From: Palsa-506 sp963707065
GTDB lineage: Bacteria > Actinomycetota > Actinomycetes > Streptosporangiales > Streptosporangiaceae
Direction: 5' to 3'
NCBI GenBank assembly: GCA_963707065.1
Contig: CAVPPJ010000013.1
Location: 434,001 to 498,000 of the forward strand
Length of the DNA: 64,000 bases
The notes below the pieces were generated by a model. That model made no database searches, had not been told where the DNA came from, and was given only the letters and a program-made list of their open reading frames with translations. The position numbers were made by a program, and so were the translations under genes. Positions 8,481 to 16,034 of the stretch are shown piece by piece (the stretch's first letter is position 1; each line of letters starts with the position of its first letter).

Positions 8481-10172
8481 TCAGCCGACCGACGGGCCGA
8501 GGCCGAGCGACTGCGGCGTGCTGGAGTCCGGAGACGGCTGGTTCAGGCCGTCATCCAGCGGGCCGAACTCGGTCATCAGCGCGGCGCTGCCGCCCCAGGG
8601 CGTCTGCTCCTCGGCGATCAGGGTGTTCGTGGTGAGCAGCAGCCCGGCCACCGAGGCACCGTTCTGCAAGGCCGAGCGGGCCACCCGCAGCGGGTCGATG
8701 ATGCCCATCTCGATCATGTTGCCGAAGCGGCCTTCCAGGGCGTCGAAGCCCTCGTCCTGGCCCATCTGCGCCATCTGGGCCACCACGTCCTGGCCCGAGT
8801 AGCCCGCGTTGGCGGCGATCAGGAAGGCCGGCGCGGTCAGTACGCTGCGCACGATCTCGACGCCGGTCGCGTAATCGTCCTTGACCTGCAGGTCGTCCAG
8901 CGCGGGCTCGGCGTGCAGCAGCGCGGCGCCGCCGCCGGCCACGATGCCCTCGGCCATCGCGGCCCGGGTGGCGGACAGCGCGTCCTCGACCCGGTGCTGC
9001 AGTTCCTTCAGCTCGGCGTTGGTCGGCGCGCCGACCCTGATCACGGCGACCTTGCCGGACAGCGACCCGATCCGCTCGGTCAGCACGTCCTCGTCAATAC
9101 CGAACTGCGCCCGGTCGCGTTCCGCCCGCAGCTGGGTGACCCGGAACTCGACCTGCTCCGAGGAGCCGCTGCCGCCGATGATGGCGGTCCGGTCCGCGTT
9201 GACCCGCACCTGGCCGGCCCGGCCGAGCTGGTCGATGGTCATCGTCTCCAGGGTGAACCCCGAGTGCTTGCTGAGCACGGCGCCGCCGGTGACGGCGGCG
9301 ATGTCCTCCAGCTTGCGCAGCCGGCGGTCGCCGAAGCCGGGCGCCCGCACGGCGACGCACTGGAAGACCCGGTTGACGTGATTGTGCACCAGCATGCTCA
9401 GCGCCGAGCCCTCGACGTTTTCGGCGAGGATGACCAGCGGCCGCGGTGCCCGCATGACCTTGTCCAGGATCGGCATCAGCTGCTGGACCTTGGTGATCTT
9501 CTCGCTGCACAGCAGGATGTAGGGGTCGTCGAGGATCGCCTCCAGGCTGGCCGGGTTGGTGACGAGATAAGGCGAGAGATATCCGTTCTCGAATTCGAAG
9601 CCCTCCACGAAATCGACGCTCATCCCGTGTGCGGCCGATTCCTCGACGGTCACGATGCCGCCGTCGCCCACCGTGTGCAGTGCCTTGGCGATCACGGTGC
9701 CGACCGTCTCGTCGTCGTTCGCGGAGATCGCGGCGACATGCGCGAAATCCTCCTCGGTCTGCACCGGGTAGGCGACGCTCTGCAGGTGGCTGACCAGCCG
9801 GGCGACGGCCAGGTCGATGCCGCGCTTCACCAGCACCGGGTTGGCGCCCGCGGCGATGGCCGTGAAGCCCGACCTGACGATGGCCTGCGCGATAACCGTC
9901 GCGGTGGTGGTGCCGTCGCCGACGATGTCGTTGGTCTTGATCGCCGCTTCCTTGACCAGCTGGGCGCCCATGTTCTCGAACTGGTCCTTCAGGTGGATCT
10001 CGCGCGCGATCGTCACGCCGTCATTGGTGACCACGGGCGATCCGGTGATCTTCTCCAGGATGACGTTGCGGCCCTTGGGCCCGAGCGTGGACTTCACGGC
10101 CTCGGCCAGCTGGTCCACACCCGCTAGCAGCAGGGCGCGGGCTTCCTCGCCAAAACGCAGTTCCTTGGCCAT
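8481..10172 (-). CDS. GroEL-type chaperonin of the monooxygenase operon
   Basis: 563 residues of a full group I chaperonin: TLGPKGRNV at 29-37, the ATP-binding GDGTTT at 85-90, apical and intermediate domains, and the C-terminal GGGAALL equatorial segment. The tail is a Pro/Ser-rich extension (ending SLGLGPSVG) instead of the Gly-Gly-Met repeat of housekeeping GroEL. No groES is adjacent. Mycobacterial mimABCD-type and related propane monooxygenase clusters carry a groEL-like gene needed for productive folding of the hydroxylase, so this is probably a dedicated folding partner. It follows the alcohol dehydrogenase gene by 55 bases. Confidence 0.92.
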   Translation of the reverse strand: MAKELRFGEEARALLLAGVDQLAEAVKSTLGPKGRNVILEKITGSPVVTNDGVTIAREIHLKDQFENMGAQLVKEAAIKTNDIVGDGTTTATVIAQAIVRSGFTAIAAGANPVLVKRGIDLAVARLVSHLQSVAYPVQTEEDFAHVAAISANDDETVGTVIAKALHTVGDGGIVTVEESAAHGMSVDFVEGFEFENGYLSPYLVTNPASLEAILDDPYILLCSEKITKVQQLMPILDKVMRAPRPLVILAENVEGSALSMLVHNHVNRVFQCVAVRAPGFGDRRLRKLEDIAAVTGGAVLSKHSGFTLETMTIDQLGRAGQVRVNADRTAIIGGSGSSEQVEFRVTQLRAERDRAQFGIDEDVLTERIGSLSGKVAVIRVGAPTNAELKELQHRVEDALSATRAAMAEGIVAGGGAALLHAEPALDDLQVKDDYATGVEIVRSVLTAPAFLIAANAGYSGQDVVAQMAQMGQDEGFDALEGRFGNMIEMGIIDPLRVARSALQNGASVAGLLLTTNTLIAEEQTPWGGSAALMTEFGPLDDGLNQPSPDSSTPQSLGLGPSVG

Positions 10173-10227
10173 TGGTCCTCCTGCGACGTCGGTGAGTACG
10201 GGGAGCTGTCAGGGAAGCGGAAACGAG

Positions 10228-11253
10228 CTAGGGGACGAGGATCGCCCGCCCGCGGACCCGGCCGCCGTCGAGATCCGCGAGCGCGTCCGGCGCGGCATCC
10301 AGCGGGTAGGTCCTGGTGTGCAGGGTGACCCTCCCGGCCTGGGCCAGCACCATCAGCTCGGCGAGGTCGTTGTAGGTGCCGACGATGTTGCCGATGATGT
10401 TGCGCTCGGTCGAGATGATGTCGAGCGTCGGGATGTTCAGCGTGCCGCCGTAGCCGATGACGAAGTACGAGCCGGCCGGGGCGGTCATCGTCCAGCCGTC
10501 GGCCTCGGCGCCCTGCTCCGCGACGAAGTCGAACACGACCTGGGCGCCGGGCCCGCCGGTCAGCTCCTGCACGGCGGCGACCTGCCCGCCGTCGGCGACC
10601 ACGGTGTGGTGCGCGCCGAGCTGCTCGGCGAGCTTGAGCGCGTCCGGGTTGCGGTCAACCACGATGATCTGAGTCGCGGTGAGCGCGGCGAGGCACTGGA
10701 TGCCGATGTGGCCGAGGCCGCCGGCCCCGATGACCACCGCGGTGGTGCCCGGGTACAGCAGCGGGATGGCCTTGCGGACCGCGTGGTAAGCGGTGATGCC
10801 CGCGTCGGCCAGCGCGGCGACGTCCTCCGGCCTGGTCGCCGGGTCCAGCTTTACGCAGGCCCGCGCCGAGGTGAGCAGGTACTCGGCCATCCCGCCGTCC
10901 CGGGACAGGCCGGGGAACGAGTTGTCGGTGCAGTGCATGTCATCGCCGGCCCGGCAGGCCCGGCACAGCCCGCAGGTGGGCGTGGGGTGCAGGATCACCG
11001 TGTCGCCGACGGCCACGTTGGTGACCGCGGAGCCGACCTCGTGTACCCAGCCGGCGTTCTCGTGGCCGAGGATGTACGGCAGCGGCGTGCCCATCGCCGC
11101 GTCCCACTGGCCCTCGATAATGTGCAGGTCAGTGCGGCAGACGCCGGCACCGCCGATCTTCACGATGACATCGAGCGGACCGCTGATGGCCGGCTCCGGT
11201 ACCTCGTCGATCACAGGCTGGGTGTGAAATGCGTGCAACCGGACGGCCTTCAT
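10228..11253 (-). CDS. Zinc-dependent NAD(P) alcohol dehydrogenase of the propane cluster
   Basis: 341 residues. Catalytic zinc ligands C39 and H64 (GHENAGWV) and structural zinc cysteines C94, C97, C100 and C108 are all present, followed by the Rossmann motif GAGGLGHIGIQCLAAL. In related clusters this enzyme oxidises the secondary alcohol made by the monooxygenase (2-propanol to acetone); here that role is inferred from position. The ATG overlaps the stop of the DUF59 gene by four bases (ATGA), indicating coupled translation. Confidence 0.9.
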   Translation of the reverse strand: MKAVRLHAFHTQPVIDEVPEPAISGPLDVIVKIGGAGVCRTDLHIIEGQWDAAMGTPLPYILGHENAGWVHEVGSAVTNVAVGDTVILHPTPTCGLCRACRAGDDMHCTDNSFPGLSRDGGMAEYLLTSARACVKLDPATRPEDVAALADAGITAYHAVRKAIPLLYPGTTAVVIGAGGLGHIGIQCLAALTATQIIVVDRNPDALKLAEQLGAHHTVVADGGQVAAVQELTGGPGAQVVFDFVAEQGAEADGWTMTAPAGSYFVIGYGGTLNIPTLDIISTERNIIGNIVGTYNDLAELMVLAQAGRVTLHTRTYPLDAAPDALADLDGGRVRGRAILVP

Positions 11254-12026
11254 CGGTTCTCCTCGCCTTGTCCTGCGGAGTCGTATCGGTGCCGCAGCAT
11301 GCCGCGGCAGATGCCGGAATTCGCCTCGATGCTCACCCGGGTGGTGCGGGCCTTGCGCAGGTGCAAAGGCACCGCGTCGTCGGTCACCGGCGCGCCGGTG
11401 ACCGGGTCGATCAGCAGCGCGGCGTCATCGCCGGCGGGCAGGCCGAGCTCGGCGCGGCGCTCGCGGAGCCGCTGCAGCGCGCGTGACGCGGGCAGCTCGC
11501 CGAGCGTCATGGCGCGCAGCGCGGCCGGCTCGGTGCCGGCCGCGAGCAGCGGCCGGCATACCTGGTCGGTGCCGGCCATCACCGCCTTACGCAGGAAGTC
11601 GGCGCGCAGCTGGTGCAGCTCGCCGACCGCCTCGCCGTCGAACGACTGCGCGAAGCCGGCCCGCGCGGCCACCCCGCCGTTGATCGCGTCCGAGGCGAAG
11701 TGATCCTCGAGCACTACCTCGGTGCGGCGCACGCCCGGCAGCGCGGACACCGCGTCGTAGGCGTCGGCGACCATCAGGAACGCGAAATTGGGCGCGCAGA
11801 AATACGTCGGCAGCCGCAGCCGCACCTCGGCGTCGCCGCCGGCTGAGACGGCGGCTGACGCGACGAAGCCCAGCGAGGTGATCGGCTCGTCAAGCTCCGG
11901 GTCGCGCACCGCGTCCAGCGCGGCAAGCAACCGGGCCGGCCCCGGGGGGGCGGCTGGCCGGGCTGGCCCGGAGGGTTGCCCCCCCGGGCCGGCCCGGCGC
12001 GGCCCGGCGGTTACCGGAGCGGTCAT
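11250..12026 (-). CDS. DUF59/MIP18-type iron-sulfur assembly protein
   Basis: 258 residues. After a Pro/Ala-rich N-terminus, residues about 30-110 match the DUF59 (SufT/MIP18) fold: LDAVRDPELDEPITSLGFV, then LRLPTYFCAPNFAFLMV with a cysteine near the expected position. The C-terminal half (AVMAGTDQVCRPLL, and EANSGICRGMLRHRY) is a cluster-specific extension with further cysteines. DUF59 proteins help to mature or transfer Fe-S or iron centres. A copy in mimABCD-like clusters suggests a role in loading the reductase or hydroxylase. It overlaps both neighbours by ATGA junctions, so amidohydrolase, DUF59 and alcohol dehydrogenase look translationally coupled. Confidence 0.82.
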   Translation of the reverse strand: MTAPVTAGPRRAGPGGQPSGPARPAAPPGPARLLAALDAVRDPELDEPITSLGFVASAAVSAGGDAEVRLRLPTYFCAPNFAFLMVADAYDAVSALPGVRRTEVVLEDHFASDAINGGVAARAGFAQSFDGEAVGELHQLRADFLRKAVMAGTDQVCRPLLAAGTEPAALRAMTLGELPASRALQRLRERRAELGLPAGDDAALLIDPVTGAPVTDDAVPLHLRKARTTRVSIEANSGICRGMLRHRYDSAGQGEENR

Positions 12027-13072
12027 GCCCCCGCGACCAGCTGCGCGTCGTCCTGCGCGGCCGGGGTTCCCTGGCCGGCGTCCAGCTGGTACTCGGCGGG
12101 CACCTCGATGCCGTAGAGCTTCGCCGCGTTCAGGCCGAGGATCTTCTTCTTCCCCGCCGTGCCGAGCCTGGGGTAGTCGGAGAACTCGTCACCGGGGTAG
12201 TCCCAGTCAACGAAGCCCTCGACCTGCCACTTGGGCTCCCAGATGCCGTAGTCGCTGCCGAAGGTCATCTTGTCCTCGCCGACCCAGAACAGCAGCTCGC
12301 CCATGACCTTGGCGAAGAACTTCGGCCTGGCGAACATCAGCCCGCCGATGACCACCGACAGGCCTGCGTACACGTTCGGCTCCTGCGTCGCCATGAAGCA
12401 GAAGTCCTCGATCCGCGGCAGGCCGACGTGCTCGACGATGAAGTTCAGGTCCGGGAAGTCGGTCGCGCAGTGGTCGATATCGGTGACATCGAACGCGTCC
12501 TTGTCCAGCGGCCAGATCGTCGGGCCCTTGTGCACGTGGATGTTCTTGATGCCGAGTTCCTGAGCGGCTTCCAGGAAGCGGTACGACGCGGGGTCGCTGA
12601 GCTTGTAGCCGCGCGAGCCGTTGTTCCACTCGGCGGTGTACAGCTTGACGCCCTTGGACCCGTAGCGCTCGACGTCAGCCCGGAGCTGCTCCAGGCCCAG
12701 GTCACCGTCGCGGGGATCAAAGCGGGTATTCGCGATGAACTTACCGGGGTGCTTCGCGCCCAGGGCCGCGTTGCGCTCGGTGGTGTTGAAGCCCTCCTTG
12801 TACCACTCCTTCAGGTACGTCGGCTGGAAGACCGCCACGTCCACGTGCCCGTCCTCGAAGACGTCCTTCATCAGGTCGTCCTCGGAGTACTTCTGGAAAT
12901 GCTCGATCGACCAGTGCGTCTCCGGCGGGCCGAGTCCCTGGTAGGCGTGGAAGCAGTTGATCCAGCCGTCGGCGTACTTCTCGGCGCCCGGCACCCAGTT
13001 GTCCGGGGCGGCATTCCAGAAATGCATATGGCTATCGACAACGAAATACTTCTCGCCATCCTTTTCGTACAT
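12023..13072 (-). CDS. Amidohydrolase-superfamily protein of the monooxygenase cluster
   Basis: 349 residues. The N-terminal strand VVDSHMHFWN holds the HxH metal motif (H15, H17) of the amidohydrolase TIM barrel. Later blocks IKNIHVHKGPT, LNFIVEHVGLPRI and TFGSDYGIW supply the other histidines and the terminal metal Asp. This is the amidohydrolase_2 (ACMSD-like) branch. An amidohydrolase gene recurs immediately after the coupling-protein gene in propane/acetone monooxygenase clusters, but its reaction there is not established to my knowledge. It is separated from the coupling-protein gene by 185 bases holding a GC-rich stem-loop, and is coupled to the DUF59 gene downstream. Confidence 0.87.
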   Translation of the reverse strand: MYEKDGEKYFVVDSHMHFWNAAPDNWVPGAEKYADGWINCFHAYQGLGPPETHWSIEHFQKYSEDDLMKDVFEDGHVDVAVFQPTYLKEWYKEGFNTTERNAALGAKHPGKFIANTRFDPRDGDLGLEQLRADVERYGSKGVKLYTAEWNNGSRGYKLSDPASYRFLEAAQELGIKNIHVHKGPTIWPLDKDAFDVTDIDHCATDFPDLNFIVEHVGLPRIEDFCFMATQEPNVYAGLSVVIGGLMFARPKFFAKVMGELLFWVGEDKMTFGSDYGIWEPKWQVEGFVDWDYPGDEFSDYPRLGTAGKKKILGLNAAKLYGIEVPAEYQLDAGQGTPAAQDDAQLVAGA

Positions 13073-13141
13073 TAATGCCTCCTCGTTGGGGCCGAATGTT
13101 CTGCTGAGCGTCGTTAACGGCCGGGCTGCCGCTGCCAGCCT

Positions 13142-13172
13142 GGCCGGCGGCCGACCGGACCGGCCGCCGGCC
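13142..13172 (-). terminator. GC-rich stem-loop between coupling-protein and amidohydrolase genes
   Basis: Perfect 11-bp arms (13142-13152 and 13162-13172) with a 9-base loop. No T-run follows on the minus strand. This could be an mRNA stabiliser or partial attenuator that separates monooxygenase from accessory-gene expression. Confidence 0.5.
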
Positions 13173-13257
13173 AGGAACCGGCTGCGGGCCCGGCGGTCGC
13201 TGCTGCCAGCAATACCGCTGGTACTAGCAGAACCGCTGGGCCCGGCTACCGCAAGGC

Positions 13258-13626
13258 CTAGCTGGCCGTCAGATCGAATCCGATGAACTCAGCCGCGTCC
13301 TCGGGGTTGGCGAACATGATCGTCCGGTCGTCCTCGTGGATCATGCGGCCGTAGTGGGTGGACATGTTCTCCTCGAACTCGGCGGCGTCGAAGAAGCCGG
13401 GCTCCTCGCCGAGTGCCTCGGAGATCTCGTCGTAGACGAAGTCCATCCGCCCGATCGCGTCCACCCGGATCATCGACGGCAGCGGACGCACAGTCACATT
13501 GGGCTTGGTGCTCATGACCTGGGCCATCACCGCGCCGACCTGGTTGTTCATCAGCGTGACGCCGCACTGGTTAGACGCCGTGTTGTCGGACTTGTACGGG
13601 CTTTCCGCCGTCGTGAAGGTGGTCAC
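13258..13626 (-). CDS. prmD: Monooxygenase coupling/effector protein (MmoB/DmpM family)
   Basis: 122 residues from a GTG at 13626 that overlaps the small-subunit stop by four bases (GTGA). The longer frame upstream only reads through the small-subunit gene. The MmoB/DmpM fold signature is present: CGVTLMNNQVGAVMAQVM near residue 21, MIRVDAIGRMDFVYDEISE in the middle and FEENMSTHYGRM near the C-terminus. These cofactor-free proteins bind the hydroxylase and gate electron transfer and substrate access. The gene order large subunit, reductase, small subunit, coupling protein equals prmABCD/mimABCD. Confidence 0.92.
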   Translation of the reverse strand: MTTFTTAESPYKSDNTASNQCGVTLMNNQVGAVMAQVMSTKPNVTVRPLPSMIRVDAIGRMDFVYDEISEALGEEPGFFDAAEFEENMSTHYGRMIHEDDRTIMFANPEDAAEFIGFDLTAS

Positions 13627-14792
13627 TGCGCCAGCTCCTTCGGTGTCTCCAGACTGAGGTCGGACAGAATGCCGCTGAACCGGCTCTTCGCGCGGTCGAG
13701 ACCGTCCTCGAACCGCGGCGGCTTGGCTTCGGGCTGCGACCAGATGGGCTGCAGAGTGCGGGCAGCGGAGATAGCCCGCGGCACCCAGACAGACAGCCAC
13801 TGCTGCAGGAGCGCCTTGTTATGGTCGGCGAACTCACGGTCGTTCGTCAGCAGCTCGAACATCGGCCTGGTGTAGCGCAGATCGCGCTCGGCGAAGTCGT
13901 ACTCCTCCGCGCCGATGACCGTGGGGGTCACGAAGTCACCGTTGCGCGGCGCGGCCTGCTGAACCAGGTGGCTGCGGAACAACTCGCCGACCAGCGGCTC
14001 GAAGACCACGTTCGCCGCGAAGATCGCCTCGCACCAGTCGTCGATCGCAGTGAGCTGCTCGGCGGTCTCGCGTACGCCCTGCCACACCGGATCGCTGTTC
14101 CAGGTCTCGATGTGCGCAGCGCCGTCGAAGCCCTCGATCTCCTCAGTCAGGGTGAGGTTGTACAGCGCCAGATCCTGGGCGGACCTGATCCTGTGCATGC
14201 TGTTCACCGAGATCGCGTTGTTGTGCATGTTCGTCGGCGCCCGGCGATTGGCGTTCGCGAAGAGGTACAGCCCGAGGCCGTGGTCCACGTGCATCCAGGC
14301 GCCGAGATGGTGTTCCACGAAACGGACCCAGTTCTGGTTCCACTGGTCGAACGCCTTCGCCTGCCTGGCGGCGTCGATGTTCTGGTTGAGCTGCCGCACC
14401 ACGTTGGAGTTATAGCGGTAGAAAGTGAGTTCCCACTCCTCGTTGGGATCGCGGAACTCGTGCCAGCCGAGCGCGGGCCAGTCGTAGCCCTTGCCGCCGG
14501 AGCCAGGGAAGCGCTCGGGCTCTGGCCGGTCGGATCCCCACGCCTTCAGCGCCGTCCAGTCCAGCGGGTAGCCACCGCGGCCGTCCGAGAACCCGTACAG
14601 CCAGCCCTGGGCGAGGTAGTGCCGCGGGTCCGGCTGGACCTCGACGGTCACGTCCTCGTAGTGGCTCTGCTTGCGCTTCTGCGGGGTGTAATAGTTGAAC
14701 CTGCGGGCGTTCGAGTCAGGGAATTCCTTGGCCCCGGCCTCAGCGTCGGTGAAGACGGGCTTGGGCAAACTGCGTTCTTCCGAAGTTGTCAT
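13623..14792 (-). CDS. prmC: Diiron monooxygenase hydroxylase small (beta) subunit
   Basis: 389 residues. Helical ferritin-like beta subunit without the six-ligand diiron site, as expected for the structural partner of the catalytic subunit. Recognisable blocks are RRFNYYTPQKRKQSHYEDVT at the N-terminus, PLDWTALKAWGSDRPEPERF, HEFRDPNEEWELTFYRYN and the central HLGAWMHVDHGLGLYLFANA. The length and the YEDVTVEVQPDP region match propane/acetone/phenol hydroxylase beta subunits (MimC/PrmC). It follows the reductase gene by 86 bases and is coupled by overlap to the effector-protein gene. Confidence 0.92.
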   Translation of the reverse strand: MTTSEERSLPKPVFTDAEAGAKEFPDSNARRFNYYTPQKRKQSHYEDVTVEVQPDPRHYLAQGWLYGFSDGRGGYPLDWTALKAWGSDRPEPERFPGSGGKGYDWPALGWHEFRDPNEEWELTFYRYNSNVVRQLNQNIDAARQAKAFDQWNQNWVRFVEHHLGAWMHVDHGLGLYLFANANRRAPTNMHNNAISVNSMHRIRSAQDLALYNLTLTEEIEGFDGAAHIETWNSDPVWQGVRETAEQLTAIDDWCEAIFAANVVFEPLVGELFRSHLVQQAAPRNGDFVTPTVIGAEEYDFAERDLRYTRPMFELLTNDREFADHNKALLQQWLSVWVPRAISAARTLQPIWSQPEAKPPRFEDGLDRAKSRFSGILSDLSLETPKELAQ

Positions 14793-14878
14793 CAGATCTC
14801 TCTCTCACCTTCGAGTCCCGCCGATGTCGCCACCGGGTGAGCAGCCAGTCGAGCTAGGTGCGTCTGCCTCCTTCACTG

Positions 14879-15919
14879 CTACGGGTCAGCGGTCGTAGTG
14901 AACTTGTCGTAGTAGATGCGCTTCTCCTCGACGCCCAGCGTCGCCAGCAGCGGCATCGCGGCCTCCACCATCGGCGGCGGGCCGCAGACATAGGCATGCG
15001 CGCCCTTAAGCTCGCCGGCCAGCTGCTTGACCACGTCGGTGATCAGTCCGGTCTCGCCCTGCCAGCCGTCGCCGTCCGCAGGCTCTGACAGCGCGGGCAC
15101 GTACTTAAAGTCGGGCAGTATCTCTTCGAGACCGCGCAGCTCCTGCTCGAAGCACAAGTCCCTGCGCCCGCGCGCACCATAGAAATAGGTGGCTTTACGC
15201 TGCAAGCCGCGCTCCGCCATGGAACGGAGCAGGGACAGGATCGGGGCCATTCCCGCGCCGCCGCCGACGAAGATCAGGTCCGTTTCGAGGCCCTCGCGCA
15301 GCGTGAACACCCCGAACGGCCCGGTCAGCTCCAGCCGGTCGCCGATCGCGACCCTGGTGTCCAGGAAGTGCGAGAACAGCCCGTCCGGATAGACCTTGAT
15401 CACGAACTCCAGCAGGCCGCCGTCACGGCTGGACGTGTTCGCCATCGAGAACGAGCGGGTCTCGTCGGTGCCGGGGACCTTGATGTCGACGTACTGGCCG
15501 GGGAAGAACTTGATCTCCGTCGGCTCCACCAGGCGCAGCACCAGGTGGCGCATGTCGTGCGTGACCGGCTCGTTGGAGACGACCTCGGCCACCGCGTCGG
15601 TGATCGGCAGTCCCGACCGGATCATGTCCTCGTCGTAGTGGAGCAGCTCGATGGTCAGGTCCTCGTACGCGTGCGCCCGGCACAGCAGGGTGAAGCCTTC
15701 CTCCTTCTCGTAGTCGGGCAGCGCGAACGTGGAGTACCGATCAAGCTCGATGTCGTCGCCTTCGAGCACGAAGGACTTGCAGGAGGAGCACTGCCCCTCC
15801 TTGCAGCCGTGCATGAGCATGATTCCCTGCTCGGCGGCGGCCCGGAGGATGTTCTGATCCTCGTGGACCTCGATCTCGATGCCGACCGGCTCGAATCGCA
15901 CGACATGCTTGTCGGCCAT
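14879..15919 (-). CDS. prmB: Monooxygenase reductase, [2Fe-2S]/FAD/NADH
   Basis: 346 residues. The N-terminal plant-type ferredoxin domain has all four cluster cysteines: C39, C44, C47 and C80 (CKEGQCSSCK, then TLLC). The FAD-binding domain carries RSFSMANTSS, and the NAD domain has FVGGGAGMAPILSLLR and ends AHAYVCGPPPMVEAA. It passes electrons from NADH through FAD and the Fe-S cluster to the diiron hydroxylase. It is expressed after the large subunit, across a strong stem-loop in the 115-base gap. Confidence 0.95.
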   Translation of the reverse strand: MADKHVVRFEPVGIEIEVHEDQNILRAAAEQGIMLMHGCKEGQCSSCKSFVLEGDDIELDRYSTFALPDYEKEEGFTLLCRAHAYEDLTIELLHYDEDMIRSGLPITDAVAEVVSNEPVTHDMRHLVLRLVEPTEIKFFPGQYVDIKVPGTDETRSFSMANTSSRDGGLLEFVIKVYPDGLFSHFLDTRVAIGDRLELTGPFGVFTLREGLETDLIFVGGGAGMAPILSLLRSMAERGLQRKATYFYGARGRRDLCFEQELRGLEEILPDFKYVPALSEPADGDGWQGETGLITDVVKQLAGELKGAHAYVCGPPPMVEAAMPLLATLGVEEKRIYYDKFTTTADP

Positions 15920-15972
15920 GGCTCCCTGCTCTTACGGCGGACTGCGTTGGCGGCGGCGGGCAGGATAAGCAG

Positions 15973-16011
15973 GAAAGAGGGGCCGGGGCCGGGACCGCCG
16001 GCCCCTCTTTC
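15973..16011 (-). terminator. Strong intercistronic stem-loop between hydroxylase alpha and reductase genes
   Basis: Perfect 14-bp arms (15973-15986 and 15998-16011; GAAAGAGGGGCCGG and its complement) with an 11-base loop. It lies just downstream of the large-subunit stop codon on the transcribed strand. It lacks a clear T-run beyond the stem's own TCTTTC end. A role as a 3' stabiliser or partial terminator that raises large-subunit mRNA over the rest is inferred. Confidence 0.65.
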
Positions 16012-16034
16012 TGCTCGCTAGCTCAGCTCCCCGC

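Noticed and set aside
7147..10127. Long plus-strand open frames opposite the Nramp and groEL genes
   Set aside because: They are Arg/Gly/His-rich mirror frames of strongly conserved minus-strand genes and have no family motifs.
13627..13800. A longer N-terminus for the coupling protein
   Set aside because: The extra codons are an out-of-frame reading of the small-subunit gene; the GTG at 13626 forms a typical four-base overlap.
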